Assembly (NCBI GenBank): GCA_021806645.1
Contig: JAJZQX010000009.1
Coordinates: forward strand, 62,001 to 126,000
Origin: Myxococcales bacterium
Lineage (GTDB): Bacteria; Myxococcota; Myxococcia; Myxococcales; Anaeromyxobacteraceae
Direction: 5' to 3'
Length of the DNA: 64,000 nt
A program made the translations under genes and the position numbers. Under the pieces are notes generated by a model that saw only the letters and a list, made by a program, of their open reading frames with translations, had not been told where the DNA came from and ran no database searches. Position 1 is the stretch's first letter. Every line of letters starts with the position of its first letter. This document shows, one piece after another, positions 48,472 to 57,195 of the stretch.

Positions 48472-49557
48472 CTAGATCGGAGGCACGGTGGTGGGCCGGG
48501 CCAGCGCCTCCAGCTCGGCGACGGGGATGGAGAGGAAGGCCTCGACGCACATCGGATCGAACTGCGTTCCCGAGCAGCGCGAGATCTCGGCGCACGCCGC
48601 CTCGGGCGATTGCCGCTTCCGGTAGGGCCGGTCGGAGGTGATGGCGTCGTAGGTGTCGGCCACGGCGAAGACGCGGGCGCCCAGCGGCAGGGCATCGCCC
48701 TTCAGGCCGCGCGGATAGCCCTTGCCGTCGAACCGCTCCTGGTGGGCCAGGACGATCTCGGCCGGGGCTCCCAGGAACGGGATGGCCTTCAGGATGTCGA
48801 ACCCGATCTGAGGGTGGGTCCGCATCACCACCCACTCCTCCTCGGTCAGCTTGCCCGGCTTGAGCAGGATGGAGTCGGTGATGCCGATCTTGCCGATGTC
48901 GTGGAGCAGGGCGCCCCGGCCGAGGTCGGGCAGTTCCTTCTCGGCGACGCCGAGCCGTCCCGCGATGGCCAGGGTGAAGCGCACCACCCGCTGCGAGTGG
49001 TTGCTCACCTCCTGCTCCCGGGCGTCGAGCGCGGCCACCAGGGCCCAGAGGGTGGTGGAGTAGGTGGTCTCGAGATCCTGCAAGGCCTGCTGCAGCTCGG
49101 CGGTCCGGTCGCGGACCCGCCGCTCCAGGCTGGTCCGGTAGCGCTGTCGGGCCTGCTCCAGCCGCCGCTTGGAGAGCGCCTGCTCGATGGCGCGGATCAG
49201 GTCGGTCACCCTGGGCGGCTTGAGCAGGTAGTCGGTGGCGCCCTTGTGGAGCGCCTCGACCGCCGCCTCGGTGTCGCCGAAGGCGGTGAGCATGATGATG
49301 GCGGTGTCCGGGCGCGCCTCGTGGAGCCGATCGCGCAGCCAGGCGCCGTCCTTGCCCGGCATCCTCATGTCGCTGATGACCAGCGGGTACTCCTCGGCGC
49401 GCGCCATCTCCAGCGCCGCCTCGGCGTTGTCCACCAGCGTGGTGTCGTAACCCTCCTCACGGAGGAGCATGCCGATGGCGTTGCGCACCGCGGCGTCGTC
49501 GTCCACGATGAGGATCCGGACCTGTTCGCGTTTCGAATCGGTGTCGGGATGGACCAT
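48472..49557 (-). CDS. Response regulator with HD-GYP phosphodiesterase domain
   Basis: 361 residues. A receiver domain (about 12-130) with phospho-acceptor D63 in V-I-S-D-M-R-M-P-G and lysine in L-L-K-P-P; a coiled coil (130-170); and an HD-GYP domain with HDIGK at 219-223 and HQERFDGKGYP at 272-282. Expected to hydrolyse cyclic di-GMP when phosphorylated. The ATG at 49557 has a GGAG site and is preferred to a start 16 codons upstream. Divergent from lipA; no histidine kinase adjacent. Confidence 0.92.
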   Translation of the reverse strand: MVHPDTDSKREQVRILIVDDDAAVRNAIGMLLREEGYDTTLVDNAEAALEMARAEEYPLVISDMRMPGKDGAWLRDRLHEARPDTAIIMLTAFGDTEAAVEALHKGATDYLLKPPRVTDLIRAIEQALSKRRLEQARQRYRTSLERRVRDRTAELQQALQDLETTYSTTLWALVAALDAREQEVSNHSQRVVRFTLAIAGRLGVAEKELPDLGRGALLHDIGKIGITDSILLKPGKLTEEEWVVMRTHPQIGFDILKAIPFLGAPAEIVLAHQERFDGKGYPRGLKGDALPLGARVFAVADTYDAITSDRPYRKRQSPEAACAEISRCSGTQFDPMCVEAFLSIPVAELEALARPTTVPPI

Positions 49558-49677
49558 TCGACTCCGTTGGATACGCGCCCCGCCGGGGGGGCCGCCAGTG
49601 GGCAATCAAGACATCGCAGCGCAGCACCTTGACCCGGGAGCCGGTCGCGGATAAGTCGCCGCCAACGATACAACGAC

Positions 49678-50685
49678 ATGTCCGGCACCACGCGCGAAAG
49701 ATTGCCCATCTTGGGTCCCACTCCAGAGCCCTCCTCCCGTCGGGACCTGGTCGCGTCCATCCGGGCGCAAGGACTGCCGATCCAGGCGCGGAAGCCCCGC
49801 TGGCTGAGGGTGCCGGTGCCGGGCGGCGAGCGGTACCAGAAGGTCAAGGCGACCCTCTCGACGCTGAAGCTCCACACCGTCTGCGCCGAGGCGCACTGTC
49901 CCAACGTCGGCGAGTGCTGGGGCGGCGGCACCGCCACGGTCATGCTGATGGGCGCCACCTGCACCCGCGGCTGCCGCTTCTGCCAGGTGAAGACGGCCGC
50001 CCGGCCGCCCGCGCTCGATCCCGACGAGCCGCGCCACCTCGCCGAGGCGGTGGCCGAGCTCGGGCTCGACTACATCGTGGTGACCAGCGTCGATCGCGAC
50101 GACCTGCCCGACGGCGGCGCCGGCCACTTCGCCGACGCCATCCGCCGGCTCAAGGCGATCCCGGGGCTGCTGGTCGAGGTGCTGACGCCCGACTTCCAGG
50201 GCGACGCCGAGGCCATCCGAACGGTGGGGCGCGCCGCGCCCGACGTGTTCGCCAACAACATCGAGACGGTGCGGCGCTTGACCCCGGCGGTGCGCGACGC
50301 CCGGGCCGGCTACCAGCAGACGCTCGAGGTGCTGGCGCGGATGAAGGCCGAGTTCCCTGGCGTGGTCACCAAGTCGTCCATCATGGTGGGGCTGGGCGAG
50401 ACCGAGGCCGAGGTGATCGAGACCATGCGCGACCTGCGGGGCCACGGCGTGGAGATCCTGACCCTGGGCCAGTACCTGCGCCCGAGCGCATGGCACCTGC
50501 CGGTGGCCGAGTTCGTCTCGCCCGAGCGGTTCGAGGCGCTGCGGCGGCAGGGGCTGGGGCTCGGGTTCCGTCACGTCGCCAGCGGGCCGCTGGTCCGGTC
50601 CTCGTATCGCGCCGCGGAACTCTTCCTCCGGGGGGAGCTGCCGGCACGGACCGAGCCCGCCGCGCGGAGCGGCCATGAAGCGTGA
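49678..50685 (+). CDS. lipA: Lipoyl synthase
   Basis: 335 residues. Auxiliary cluster cysteines C69, C74 and C80 in [12 protein letters not shown], radical-SAM C95-x3-C99-x2-C102, and the terminal R-S-S-Y-R-A that ligates the auxiliary cluster with serine are all present. Inserts two sulfurs into octanoyl groups on the E2 subunit encoded in the same operon. Its stop overlaps the start of the E1 alpha gene by 11 bp. Confidence 0.96.
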   Translation: MSGTTRERLPILGPTPEPSSRRDLVASIRAQGLPIQARKPRWLRVPVPGGERYQKVKATLSTLKLHTVCAEAHCPNVGECWGGGTATVMLMGATCTRGCRFCQVKTAARPPALDPDEPRHLAEAVAELGLDYIVVTSVDRDDLPDGGAGHFADAIRRLKAIPGLLVEVLTPDFQGDAEAIRTVGRAAPDVFANNIETVRRLTPAVRDARAGYQQTLEVLARMKAEFPGVVTKSSIMVGLGETEAEVIETMRDLRGHGVEILTLGQYLRPSAWHLPVAEFVSPERFEALRRQGLGLGFRHVASGPLVRSSYRAAELFLRGELPARTEPAARSGHEA

Positions 50686-51871
50686 GCGGGCCGCGAAGGC
50701 CCCGGTCCGCGCCGACCACGGCACCGCGCGAGAGTGGGCGGCCGGCCGGTTCCTCGAGGAGTTTCCCCTCTACCGCGTGGTGGACGAGGAGGGCCGGCTG
50801 GTCGGCGGTGCCCAGCTGGAGCTCCCCGGGAGCGAGCTGCTCGGTCTCTACCGCTGGATGTTGCTGGGGCGGTCCCTCGACGAGCGGATGATCACGCTCC
50901 AGCGGCAGGGGCGCATCGGCTTCTACATCGGCGCCATCGGCGAGGAGGCCACCGTCTTCGGCACGGTGGCCGCGCTGGAGCCGCAGGACTGGATCTTCCC
51001 CTCGTACCGGGAGCATGGCGCCGCCTTCATGCGCGGTCTGCCGCTGGTCACCTTCATGGCCAACCTGTTCGGCAACGCCGGCGACCTGGTGAAGGGGCGG
51101 CAGATGCCCTGCCACGAGAGCTGGGCCCCGGGCCACTTCGTCTCGATCAGCTCTCCCGTCGCCACGCAGGTGACGCAGGCGGTGGGCGCGGCCTGGGCGG
51201 CGAGGATCCAGGGGGACGACATGGTGCCCATCGCCTTCTTCGGCGACGGCTCCACCAGCGCCCACGACTTCCACACCGGCCTCAACTTCGCGGCGGTGAT
51301 GAAGCTGCCGGTGGTCTTCGCCTGCCGCAACAACGGATGGGCCATCAGCACGCCCTCGGCCAGCCAGACCGTCTCGGAGACCATGGCCCAGAAGGCCATC
51401 GGCTACGGCATGCGCGGCGAGCGGGTGGACGGCAACGACCTGATCGCGGTCTGGGCCGCGACGCGCCGCGCCCGGCAACGGGCCGCGGCCGGGCAGGGGC
51501 CCACGCTGCTGGAGCTGGTCACCTACCGGATGGAGGGCCACTCCACCTCCGACGATCCGCGCGCCTACCGTCCCGCCGAGGTGGTCGAGCCGTGGAAGCG
51601 CAAGGACCCCATCAAGCGCGTCCAGAAGCTGCTCGAAGCGCGCGGCCTGCTCGACGAGGCGGGCGATGCGGTGCTGCGCGAGGAGGTCCGGCTGGAGATC
51701 CAGGCGGCCCTGCGCGAGGCCGAGGCCTTCCCGCCCAAGCCTCCCGTGGAGAGCCTGTTCGAGGACGTCTACGCCGAGCCGGGCTGGGCGCAGCGGGAGC
51801 AGCTGGCCGAGCTGCGCCGCGCCATGGACGCCGACCCGCGGGTCGCCAACCCGCGCCACGTCGAGGGCTGA
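50675..51871 (+). CDS. 2-oxoacid dehydrogenase E1 alpha (branched-chain type)
   Basis: 398 residues. Thiamine-diphosphate motif G-D-G-S-T-S ... N-N and substrate-loop segments: [39 protein letters not shown] and G-H-S-T-S-D-D-P. These follow branched-chain 2-oxoacid dehydrogenase more closely than pyruvate dehydrogenase. Works with the E1 beta encoded next to decarboxylate valine, leucine and isoleucine oxoacids. Substrate choice is inferred from motif wording. Confidence 0.9.
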   Translation: MKRERAAKAPVRADHGTAREWAAGRFLEEFPLYRVVDEEGRLVGGAQLELPGSELLGLYRWMLLGRSLDERMITLQRQGRIGFYIGAIGEEATVFGTVAALEPQDWIFPSYREHGAAFMRGLPLVTFMANLFGNAGDLVKGRQMPCHESWAPGHFVSISSPVATQVTQAVGAAWAARIQGDDMVPIAFFGDGSTSAHDFHTGLNFAAVMKLPVVFACRNNGWAISTPSASQTVSETMAQKAIGYGMRGERVDGNDLIAVWAATRRARQRAAAGQGPTLLELVTYRMEGHSTSDDPRAYRPAEVVEPWKRKDPIKRVQKLLEARGLLDEAGDAVLREEVRLEIQAALREAEAFPPKPPVESLFEDVYAEPGWAQREQLAELRRAMDADPRVANPRHVEG

Positions 51872-51872
51872 C

Positions 51873-52847
51873 ATGCCCGTGATGAACGTCATCCAGGCGG
51901 TCAACGACGCGCTCCGGCTGGAGCTGCGCCGCGATCAGCGGGTGGTGGTGCTGGGCGAGGACGTCGGCGCCTTCGGCGGCGTGTTCCGGGCCACCGCCGG
52001 CCTGCAGCAGGAGTTCGGGGCGGCGCGCGTGGTGGACACGCCGCTCGCGGAGGGCGGCATCATCGGCGCGGCCGCCGGCATGGCGCTATACGGGCTGCGG
52101 CCGGTGGCCGAGATCCAGTTCGCCGACTTCATCTTCCCGGCCTTCGACCAGATCGTGAACGAGGTGGCCAAGTTCCGCTACCGGAGCGGCGGCCAGTACC
52201 CGTGCCCGCTCACCATCCGCGCGCCTTACGGGGGCGGGATCAAGGGCGGCCACTACCACTCGCAGTCGCCCGAGGCGCTCTTCCTGCACACCCCGGGGTT
52301 GAAGGTGGTGGTGCCGTCGGGCCCGTACGACGCCAAGGGGTTGCTGCTCAGCGCCATCCGCGATCCCGACCCGGTCCTCTTCTTCGAGCCGAAGCGGGTC
52401 TACCGGGCCGCCAAGGGCGAGGTGCCCGAGGGCGAGTACCTGATCCCGCTCGGCCAGGCCGCGGTGACGCGCCCCGGCACACAGGTGACGCTCATCGCCT
52501 GGGGCGCCATGTGGCACGAGGCCGATCAGGCGGCGCGCGAGGCCGAGGCCGAGGGGATCGACTGCGAGCTGCTGGACCTGCGGTCGCTCCAGCCGCTCGA
52601 CATCGAGACCATCACCGCCTCGGTGAGGAAGACCGGGCGCGCCGTGGTGGTCCACGAGGCCCCACGCACCTGCGGCTTCGGCGCCGAGCTCGCGGCGCTG
52701 ATCCAGGAGCGCTGCTTCCTCTCGCTGGAGGCGCCGGTGGCCCGGGTCACCGGCTTCGACACGCCGTTCCCATACACGCTGGAGAGCGAGTACCTCCCGC
52801 GCGCGCCGCGCATCCTCCAGGCGATCCGCGCCACCGTGACGTACTAG
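51873..52847 (+). CDS. 2-oxoacid dehydrogenase E1 beta (branched-chain type)
   Basis: 324 residues. [14 protein letters not shown] near residue 30, [27 protein letters not shown] and H-Y-H-S-Q-S-P-E-A match E1 beta of branched-chain enzymes. The ATG lies one base after the E1 alpha stop, so the subunits are coupled. Confidence 0.92.
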   Translation: MPVMNVIQAVNDALRLELRRDQRVVVLGEDVGAFGGVFRATAGLQQEFGAARVVDTPLAEGGIIGAAAGMALYGLRPVAEIQFADFIFPAFDQIVNEVAKFRYRSGGQYPCPLTIRAPYGGGIKGGHYHSQSPEALFLHTPGLKVVVPSGPYDAKGLLLSAIRDPDPVLFFEPKRVYRAAKGEVPEGEYLIPLGQAAVTRPGTQVTLIAWGAMWHEADQAAREAEAEGIDCELLDLRSLQPLDIETITASVRKTGRAVVVHEAPRTCGFGAELAALIQERCFLSLEAPVARVTGFDTPFPYTLESEYLPRAPRILQAIRATVTY

Positions 52848-52864
52848 CCGCCGCGAGGCCAACC

Positions 52865-54118
52865 ATGCCCTACACCCTGGAGCTGCCCGACATCGGCGAG
52901 GGGGTCGTCGAGGCCGAGATCATGAAGTGGTTCGTCACCGAAGGTGACGAGGTGGCCGAGGACCAGCCGCTGGTCGAGGTGATGACCGACAAGGCGACGG
53001 TGACCATCCCGTCGCCGCGGCGGGGGCGCGTGCTGCGCCGCTGCTGGAAGGAAGGGGAGCTGGCCAAGGTCCACTCGGCGCTCATCGAGCTGGAGCTGGA
53101 GGCGGCCGGCGCGCCGGCCAAGGGGGGCGCCCCGGCGCGAGCCCCGGCCGAGGCCGCGCTGCCACCCGCCAGGCCGCCCGCGGGGCCTCCGCTCCCGGTC
53201 TCCCGCCCCACCGTCGAAGCGCCGGCACGCCCCACCGGGACCCGCGCCCTGGCCACCCCAGCGGTCCGGGCGCTGGCCCGCGAGCTGGGGCTCGACCTGC
53301 AGCGGGTCCCCGGGAGCGGCGACGGCGGCCGGATCAGCAAGCAGGACCTGCGGGCCTTCCAGGATGGAGGCGGCCCGGCGCAGGAACGCCGCGCCGTGGC
53401 GCGGGTCTCGCGCGGAACGGACGAGCGGATCCCGCTGCGCGGCATCCGCAAGAAGATCGCCGAGAAGATGGCGCTCTCCAAGCGGACCGCCGCCCACTTC
53501 ACCTTCGTCGAGCAGTGCGACGTGACCGAGCTGGTCCGCCTCAAGGACCGGCTGGCGGCCGGGGCCAAGGCCGAGGGAGTGAAGCTCACCTTCCTGCCGT
53601 TCGTGGTGAAGGCGGTGGTGGCGGCGCTGCAGGCCCACCCGAAGCTCAACGCCGCCCTCGACGAGGAGGCCGGCGAGATCGTGCTCAAGAAGCACTGGGA
53701 CATCGGCGTGGCCGCGGCCACCGAGCAGGGGTTGCTGGTGCCGGTGGTCCGCGACGCCGACGGCCTCTCGCTCCTCGACCTGGCTCGGGAGATCGAGCGG
53801 CTCTCGACCGACGCCAGGGCCGGCCGAGCCCGCGCCGAGGACCAGGGCCACTCCACCTTCACCATCACCAGCCTGGGGGCGCTGGGCGGGATGTTCGCCA
53901 CGCCGGTGCTCAACCACCCCGAGGTGGGCATCCTGGGCATCCACCGGGCCCGGCCCACGCCGGTGGTGCGGGACGGGCAGATCGTGATCCGCGACGTCAT
54001 GCACGTCTCGGTCACCAGCGACCACCGGGTGGTGGACGGCCACGAGGCGGCCGCCTTCTGCTACGAGGTGATCAGGTACCTCGAGGAACCGGGGCTGCTC
54101 TTCATGCGGCTGGTCTAG
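52865..54118 (+). CDS. 2-oxoacid dehydrogenase E2 (lipoyl acyltransferase)
   Basis: 417 residues: one lipoyl domain (1-78, lipoylated K43 in T-D-K-A-T), a Pro/Ala-rich linker (85-125), a peripheral-subunit-binding domain (about 128-165, T-P-A-V-R-A-L-A-R-E-L-G) and the catalytic acyltransferase domain with H-R-V-V-D-G near the C-terminus. It is the substrate of the LipA and LipB enzymes flanking the operon. The start ATG is 17 bp after the E1 beta stop. Confidence 0.95.
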   Translation: MPYTLELPDIGEGVVEAEIMKWFVTEGDEVAEDQPLVEVMTDKATVTIPSPRRGRVLRRCWKEGELAKVHSALIELELEAAGAPAKGGAPARAPAEAALPPARPPAGPPLPVSRPTVEAPARPTGTRALATPAVRALARELGLDLQRVPGSGDGGRISKQDLRAFQDGGGPAQERRAVARVSRGTDERIPLRGIRKKIAEKMALSKRTAAHFTFVEQCDVTELVRLKDRLAAGAKAEGVKLTFLPFVVKAVVAALQAHPKLNAALDEEAGEIVLKKHWDIGVAAATEQGLLVPVVRDADGLSLLDLAREIERLSTDARAGRARAEDQGHSTFTITSLGALGGMFATPVLNHPEVGILGIHRARPTPVVRDGQIVIRDVMHVSVTSDHRVVDGHEAAAFCYEVIRYLEEPGLLFMRLV

Positions 54119-54157
54119 CAGCAAGCACAGGTTCACCGGGCACGAAAGAAGGAGCAC

Positions 54158-55606
54158 ATGGTCACCAGGAACTTCGAGGCGGTCGTCATCGGCGCCGGGC
54201 CCGGCGGGTACGTGGCCGCCATCCGGCTGGCGCAGCTGGGCAAGAAGGTGGCGCTGGTCGAAAAGGAGTCGCTGGGCGGCGTCTGCCTCAACTGGGGCTG
54301 CATCCCCTCCAAGGCGCTCATCGCCGCGGCCAACCTGGTCGAGGACGTCCGGGGCGCGGCCGAGCGCGGCATCCTCGCCGACGCGCCGCGCGTCGACGTG
54401 GCCAGGCTGCGCGAGTTCAAGAACGGCGTGGTGAAGAAGCTGGTCGGCGGCGTCGGCCAGCTGGAGAAGGGGAACGGGGTCGAGGTCATCAAGGGGACGG
54501 CCAGGTTCGTCTCGCCCACCGCCATCGAGGTGACCGGGGCGGAGGCCGGCGGCGGCGAGCCGCTGCGCGTCGAGGCCCCGGCCTTCGTCCTGGCCACCGG
54601 CGCCCGCTCCATCGAGATCCCCGGCTTCGCCTTCGACGGCAAGGAGGTCTGGAGCGCTCGCGAGGCGGTCGACCTGCCCGAGCTGCCGAAGCGGCTGGTG
54701 GTGGTGGGCGGCGGGGTCATCGGCCTCGAGCTCGGCACCGTCTACGCCAAGCTCGGCAGCGAGGTGACCTTCCTGGAGGCGCTGCCGCAGATCCTGACCG
54801 GCATCGACGCCGAGGCGGTCCGGCTGGTGCAGAAGGGGCTGCGCCAGCGCAAGGCCACCGTCCACGTCAACGCCAAGGCCAGGGGGTTCGAGAAGAAGGG
54901 GAAGGAGCTGGTGGTGAAGTTCGAGGTGGACGGCGCCGCCCAGTCGGTCGCCTGCGACAGGATCCTGGTCGCGGTGGGGATGAAGCCGGTCACCGACGGG
55001 CTCGGCCTGGAGGCGGCCGGCGTGAAGGTCGGCCCCAAGGGCTTCGTCGAGGTGGACGCGCAGTACCGGACCAGCGCGCCGAGCGTCTTCGCCATCGGCG
55101 ACCTCTCCGGGCCGCCGCTGCTGGCCCACAAGGCCTCCAAGGAGGGCGAGATCGCCGCCGAGGCGATCGCCGGCAAGAAGAGCGCCCGCGACTGGGTGGC
55201 GATGCCGGCGGCCATCTTCAGCGATCCCGAGGTGGCGGCGGTCGGGCTCTCGGAGGAGCAGGCCCGCGCCGCCGGCCACGAGCCGATGGTGGGCAAGTTC
55301 GCCTTCGCCGCGCTCGGCCGCGCCATCGCCAGGGACCAGACCGAGGGGTTCGTGAAGGTGGTCGGCGACAAGAAGACCGGCCTGCTGCTGGGCGTCACCA
55401 TCTGCGGCCCGGAGGCCTCCGACCTGATCGCCGAGGCGGCGCTGGCGCTGGAGATGGGCGCCTACGTCGAGGACGTGGCGCTCACCGTCCACGCCCACCC
55501 GACGCTGCCGGAGGCCTTCATGGAGGCCTGCAAGGCGGCGCTGGGCGAGGCCATCCACGCCCTCAACCGGCCGGAGCGGCCGGCCCGGGCCGACAGGAAG
55601 ACGTGA
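54158..55606 (+). CDS. lpdA: Dihydrolipoamide dehydrogenase (E3)
   Basis: 482 residues. FAD motif G-A-G-P-G-G-Y-V-A near residue 12, redox cysteines C43 and C48 in G-G-V-C-L-N-W-G-C-I-P, NAD motif G-G-G-V-I-G-L-E and C-terminal H-A-H-P-T-L-P-E providing the catalytic histidine of the partner subunit. Re-oxidises the E2 lipoyl group. The ATG has an AAGGAG site. The stop overlaps the GTG of lipB. Confidence 0.96.
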   Translation: MVTRNFEAVVIGAGPGGYVAAIRLAQLGKKVALVEKESLGGVCLNWGCIPSKALIAAANLVEDVRGAAERGILADAPRVDVARLREFKNGVVKKLVGGVGQLEKGNGVEVIKGTARFVSPTAIEVTGAEAGGGEPLRVEAPAFVLATGARSIEIPGFAFDGKEVWSAREAVDLPELPKRLVVVGGGVIGLELGTVYAKLGSEVTFLEALPQILTGIDAEAVRLVQKGLRQRKATVHVNAKARGFEKKGKELVVKFEVDGAAQSVACDRILVAVGMKPVTDGLGLEAAGVKVGPKGFVEVDAQYRTSAPSVFAIGDLSGPPLLAHKASKEGEIAAEAIAGKKSARDWVAMPAAIFSDPEVAAVGLSEEQARAAGHEPMVGKFAFAALGRAIARDQTEGFVKVVGDKKTGLLLGVTICGPEASDLIAEAALALEMGAYVEDVALTVHAHPTLPEAFMEACKAALGEAIHALNRPERPARADRKT

Positions 55607-56766
55607 GGTCGCTGCAGGTCCACCGGCTCGGGCGCGTCGAGTACGAGGACGGGCTGGCGCTGATGCGCCTGGCCGCCGAGGCCGTACGCGCCGACTCGCC
55701 GCCTCGGACCGACCACCTCTTCCTGCTGGAGCACCCGCCGGTCATCACCTTCGGACGGGCCGCCGACCGGGCCAACCTCGTCGCCGCCCCGGCCTGGCTC
55801 GAGTCGCAGGGGTTCGAGCTGCACGAGACCGATCGCGGCGGCGACGTCACCTACCATGGCCCGGGCCAGGTGGTCGGCTACCCGGTGGTGGACCTGTCCG
55901 GGCGGCCCGACGTGCGCCGCTACGTGGCCGCGCTGGAAGAGGCGATGATCCGGACCTGCGCCGACCACGGCGTGGAGGCGGGCCGCCACCAGGAGCACCA
56001 CGGGGCCTGGGTGGGGTCGAGGAAGATCGGCGCGGTGGGCGTCCACCTGGCGCGCTGGATCACCAGCCACGGCTTCGCCTTCAACCTCGCCCCGGACCTC
56101 GGCCACTTCCAGGCCATCGTCCCGTGCGGCATCGCCGACCCGCGACTCGGCGTCACCAGCCTGGCCGCCGAGCTGGAGCGGCGGGGGAGGTCCTCGCCGC
56201 CCGCCGGGGAGGTGGAGCGGCAGCTGGCCGGTCACGTGGCGGAGGCGCTGGAGCGTCGGCTGGAGCCGGGGCCGGAGCCGCTGCGGACCGTGTCGGTGGT
56301 GCCGGTGGCGGCCGACGGCCGCGTGCTGCTCCTCAAGCGGGCGCCGGAGCGAGGTGGCTTCTGGCAGCCGGTGACCGGCCGGATGGAGCCCGGTGAGTCG
56401 CCCGCCGAAGCGGCGCGCCGCGAGCTGCGCGAGGAGACCGGGGCTGACGTGGCGGTGGCGCCGCTCGGCTACCGCCACGGCTTCGGCCACGATCCGGTGG
56501 CGCTGGGGCGCCCGCCGGGACCGGTGCGAGGCTGCGTCGAGGAGGCCTTCGTGGCGCGGTTGCCCGCCGGCTTCGAGCCTCGCCTCTCGGACGAGCACGT
56601 CGAGGCGGCGTTCCACCCGGCGGCGGAGGCGGCGCGAATCCCGCGCTTCGCCGGGCTGCGCAAGGCGATCCGGCTGGCGACGGCTCCCCGGCCTGATCTC
56701 CGGCCGGACCTCACCGCCCCGTCAGCGCTCGACCGAGCGCCGAGAGGAAGCGCCACGGGTAGGTGA
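55603..56766 (+). CDS. lipB: LipB octanoyltransferase fused to a Nudix hydrolase domain
   Basis: 387 residues. Residues 1-215 are a complete LipB: R-G-G-D-V-T-Y-H-G-P-G-Q (78-89), catalytic K141 in S-R-K-I-G-A and C175 in I-V-P-C-G-I. Residues about 228-360 are a Nudix domain whose box is exact (259-281: G, then E265, R273-E274, E277-E278 and G280). LipB alone is normally about 210-240 residues. The Nudix half probably hydrolyses a nucleotide-linked substrate; link with octanoyl transfer unknown. The GTG start overlaps the lpdA stop. Confidence 0.93.
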   Translation: MRSLQVHRLGRVEYEDGLALMRLAAEAVRADSPPRTDHLFLLEHPPVITFGRAADRANLVAAPAWLESQGFELHETDRGGDVTYHGPGQVVGYPVVDLSGRPDVRRYVAALEEAMIRTCADHGVEAGRHQEHHGAWVGSRKIGAVGVHLARWITSHGFAFNLAPDLGHFQAIVPCGIADPRLGVTSLAAELERRGRSSPPAGEVERQLAGHVAEALERRLEPGPEPLRTVSVVPVAADGRVLLLKRAPERGGFWQPVTGRMEPGESPAEAARRELREETGADVAVAPLGYRHGFGHDPVALGRPPGPVRGCVEEAFVARLPAGFEPRLSDEHVEAAFHPAAEAARIPRFAGLRKAIRLATAPRPDLRPDLTAPSALDRAPRGSATGR

Positions 56767-56932
56767 GCGGCAGCAGGGGCGAGCCGGCCCTAATCCCGGG
56801 CCGCTGGGCCATGAACCGGGGCGACGGGAAGAGCGCGCGGAGCCCGCCGCCGAGGACCATCCTCCAGCGGACGCCGAAGGCGACGCGCCAGGCGGCGACC
56901 GGGTGGCGCATGCGCCACGGGGTGCCCGCCAT
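56711..56932 (-). CDS. Small hypothetical protein (73 aa), possibly a truncated gene
   Basis: Almost every codon of this 73-residue frame ends in G or C (only three exceptions), which is strong evidence of coding. The protein is basic with tryptophans and arginines (for example W-R-V-A-F-G-V-R-W-R-M-V-L-G-G-G). No signal peptide or family recognised. The bias extends about 15 codons upstream of the chosen ATG and then stops, so either the start is earlier or the 5' end was lost. It overlaps the end of lipB by 56 bp on the opposite strand. Confidence 0.5.
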   Translation of the reverse strand: MAGTPWRMRHPVAAWRVAFGVRWRMVLGGGLRALFPSPRFMAQRPGIRAGSPLLPLTYPWRFLSALGRALTGR

Positions 56933-57195
56933 GGCCGCTTCCGCCAGGCCGGCCGCCCGCCGCCCGGGATCGGTGAGGGAGCGGCGAGCCTCCTCTGGAG
57001 GTTCTCCTGGAGCGAAGCTCCGCCAGGGCGGGCTTTTCAACTGCCACTCCGGGTAGCACGGTAATCGCACGGCAACAACCTCAATGGGGGCTTTCGGTCA
57101 CAAATGCCGTCGTCGAACGTCACCTCGTGCTCCGCAGGGTCCGTGATGGGCCATGGTCAGGTGACACGCGGTAGCACGGTAGAGGGCGGTCCAGC
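56933..57195. other. Intergenic region with a 12-bp direct repeat
   Basis: About 260 bp, lower in GC than its surroundings. GGTAGCACGGTA occurs at 57052-57063 and again at 57170-57181, bracketing 106 bp with no coding bias. No transposase trace. Confidence 0.4.

Noticed and set aside
57052-57181. An insertion sequence between the 12-bp direct repeats
   Set aside because: The bracketed 106 bp has no inverted ends and no transposase-like frame.
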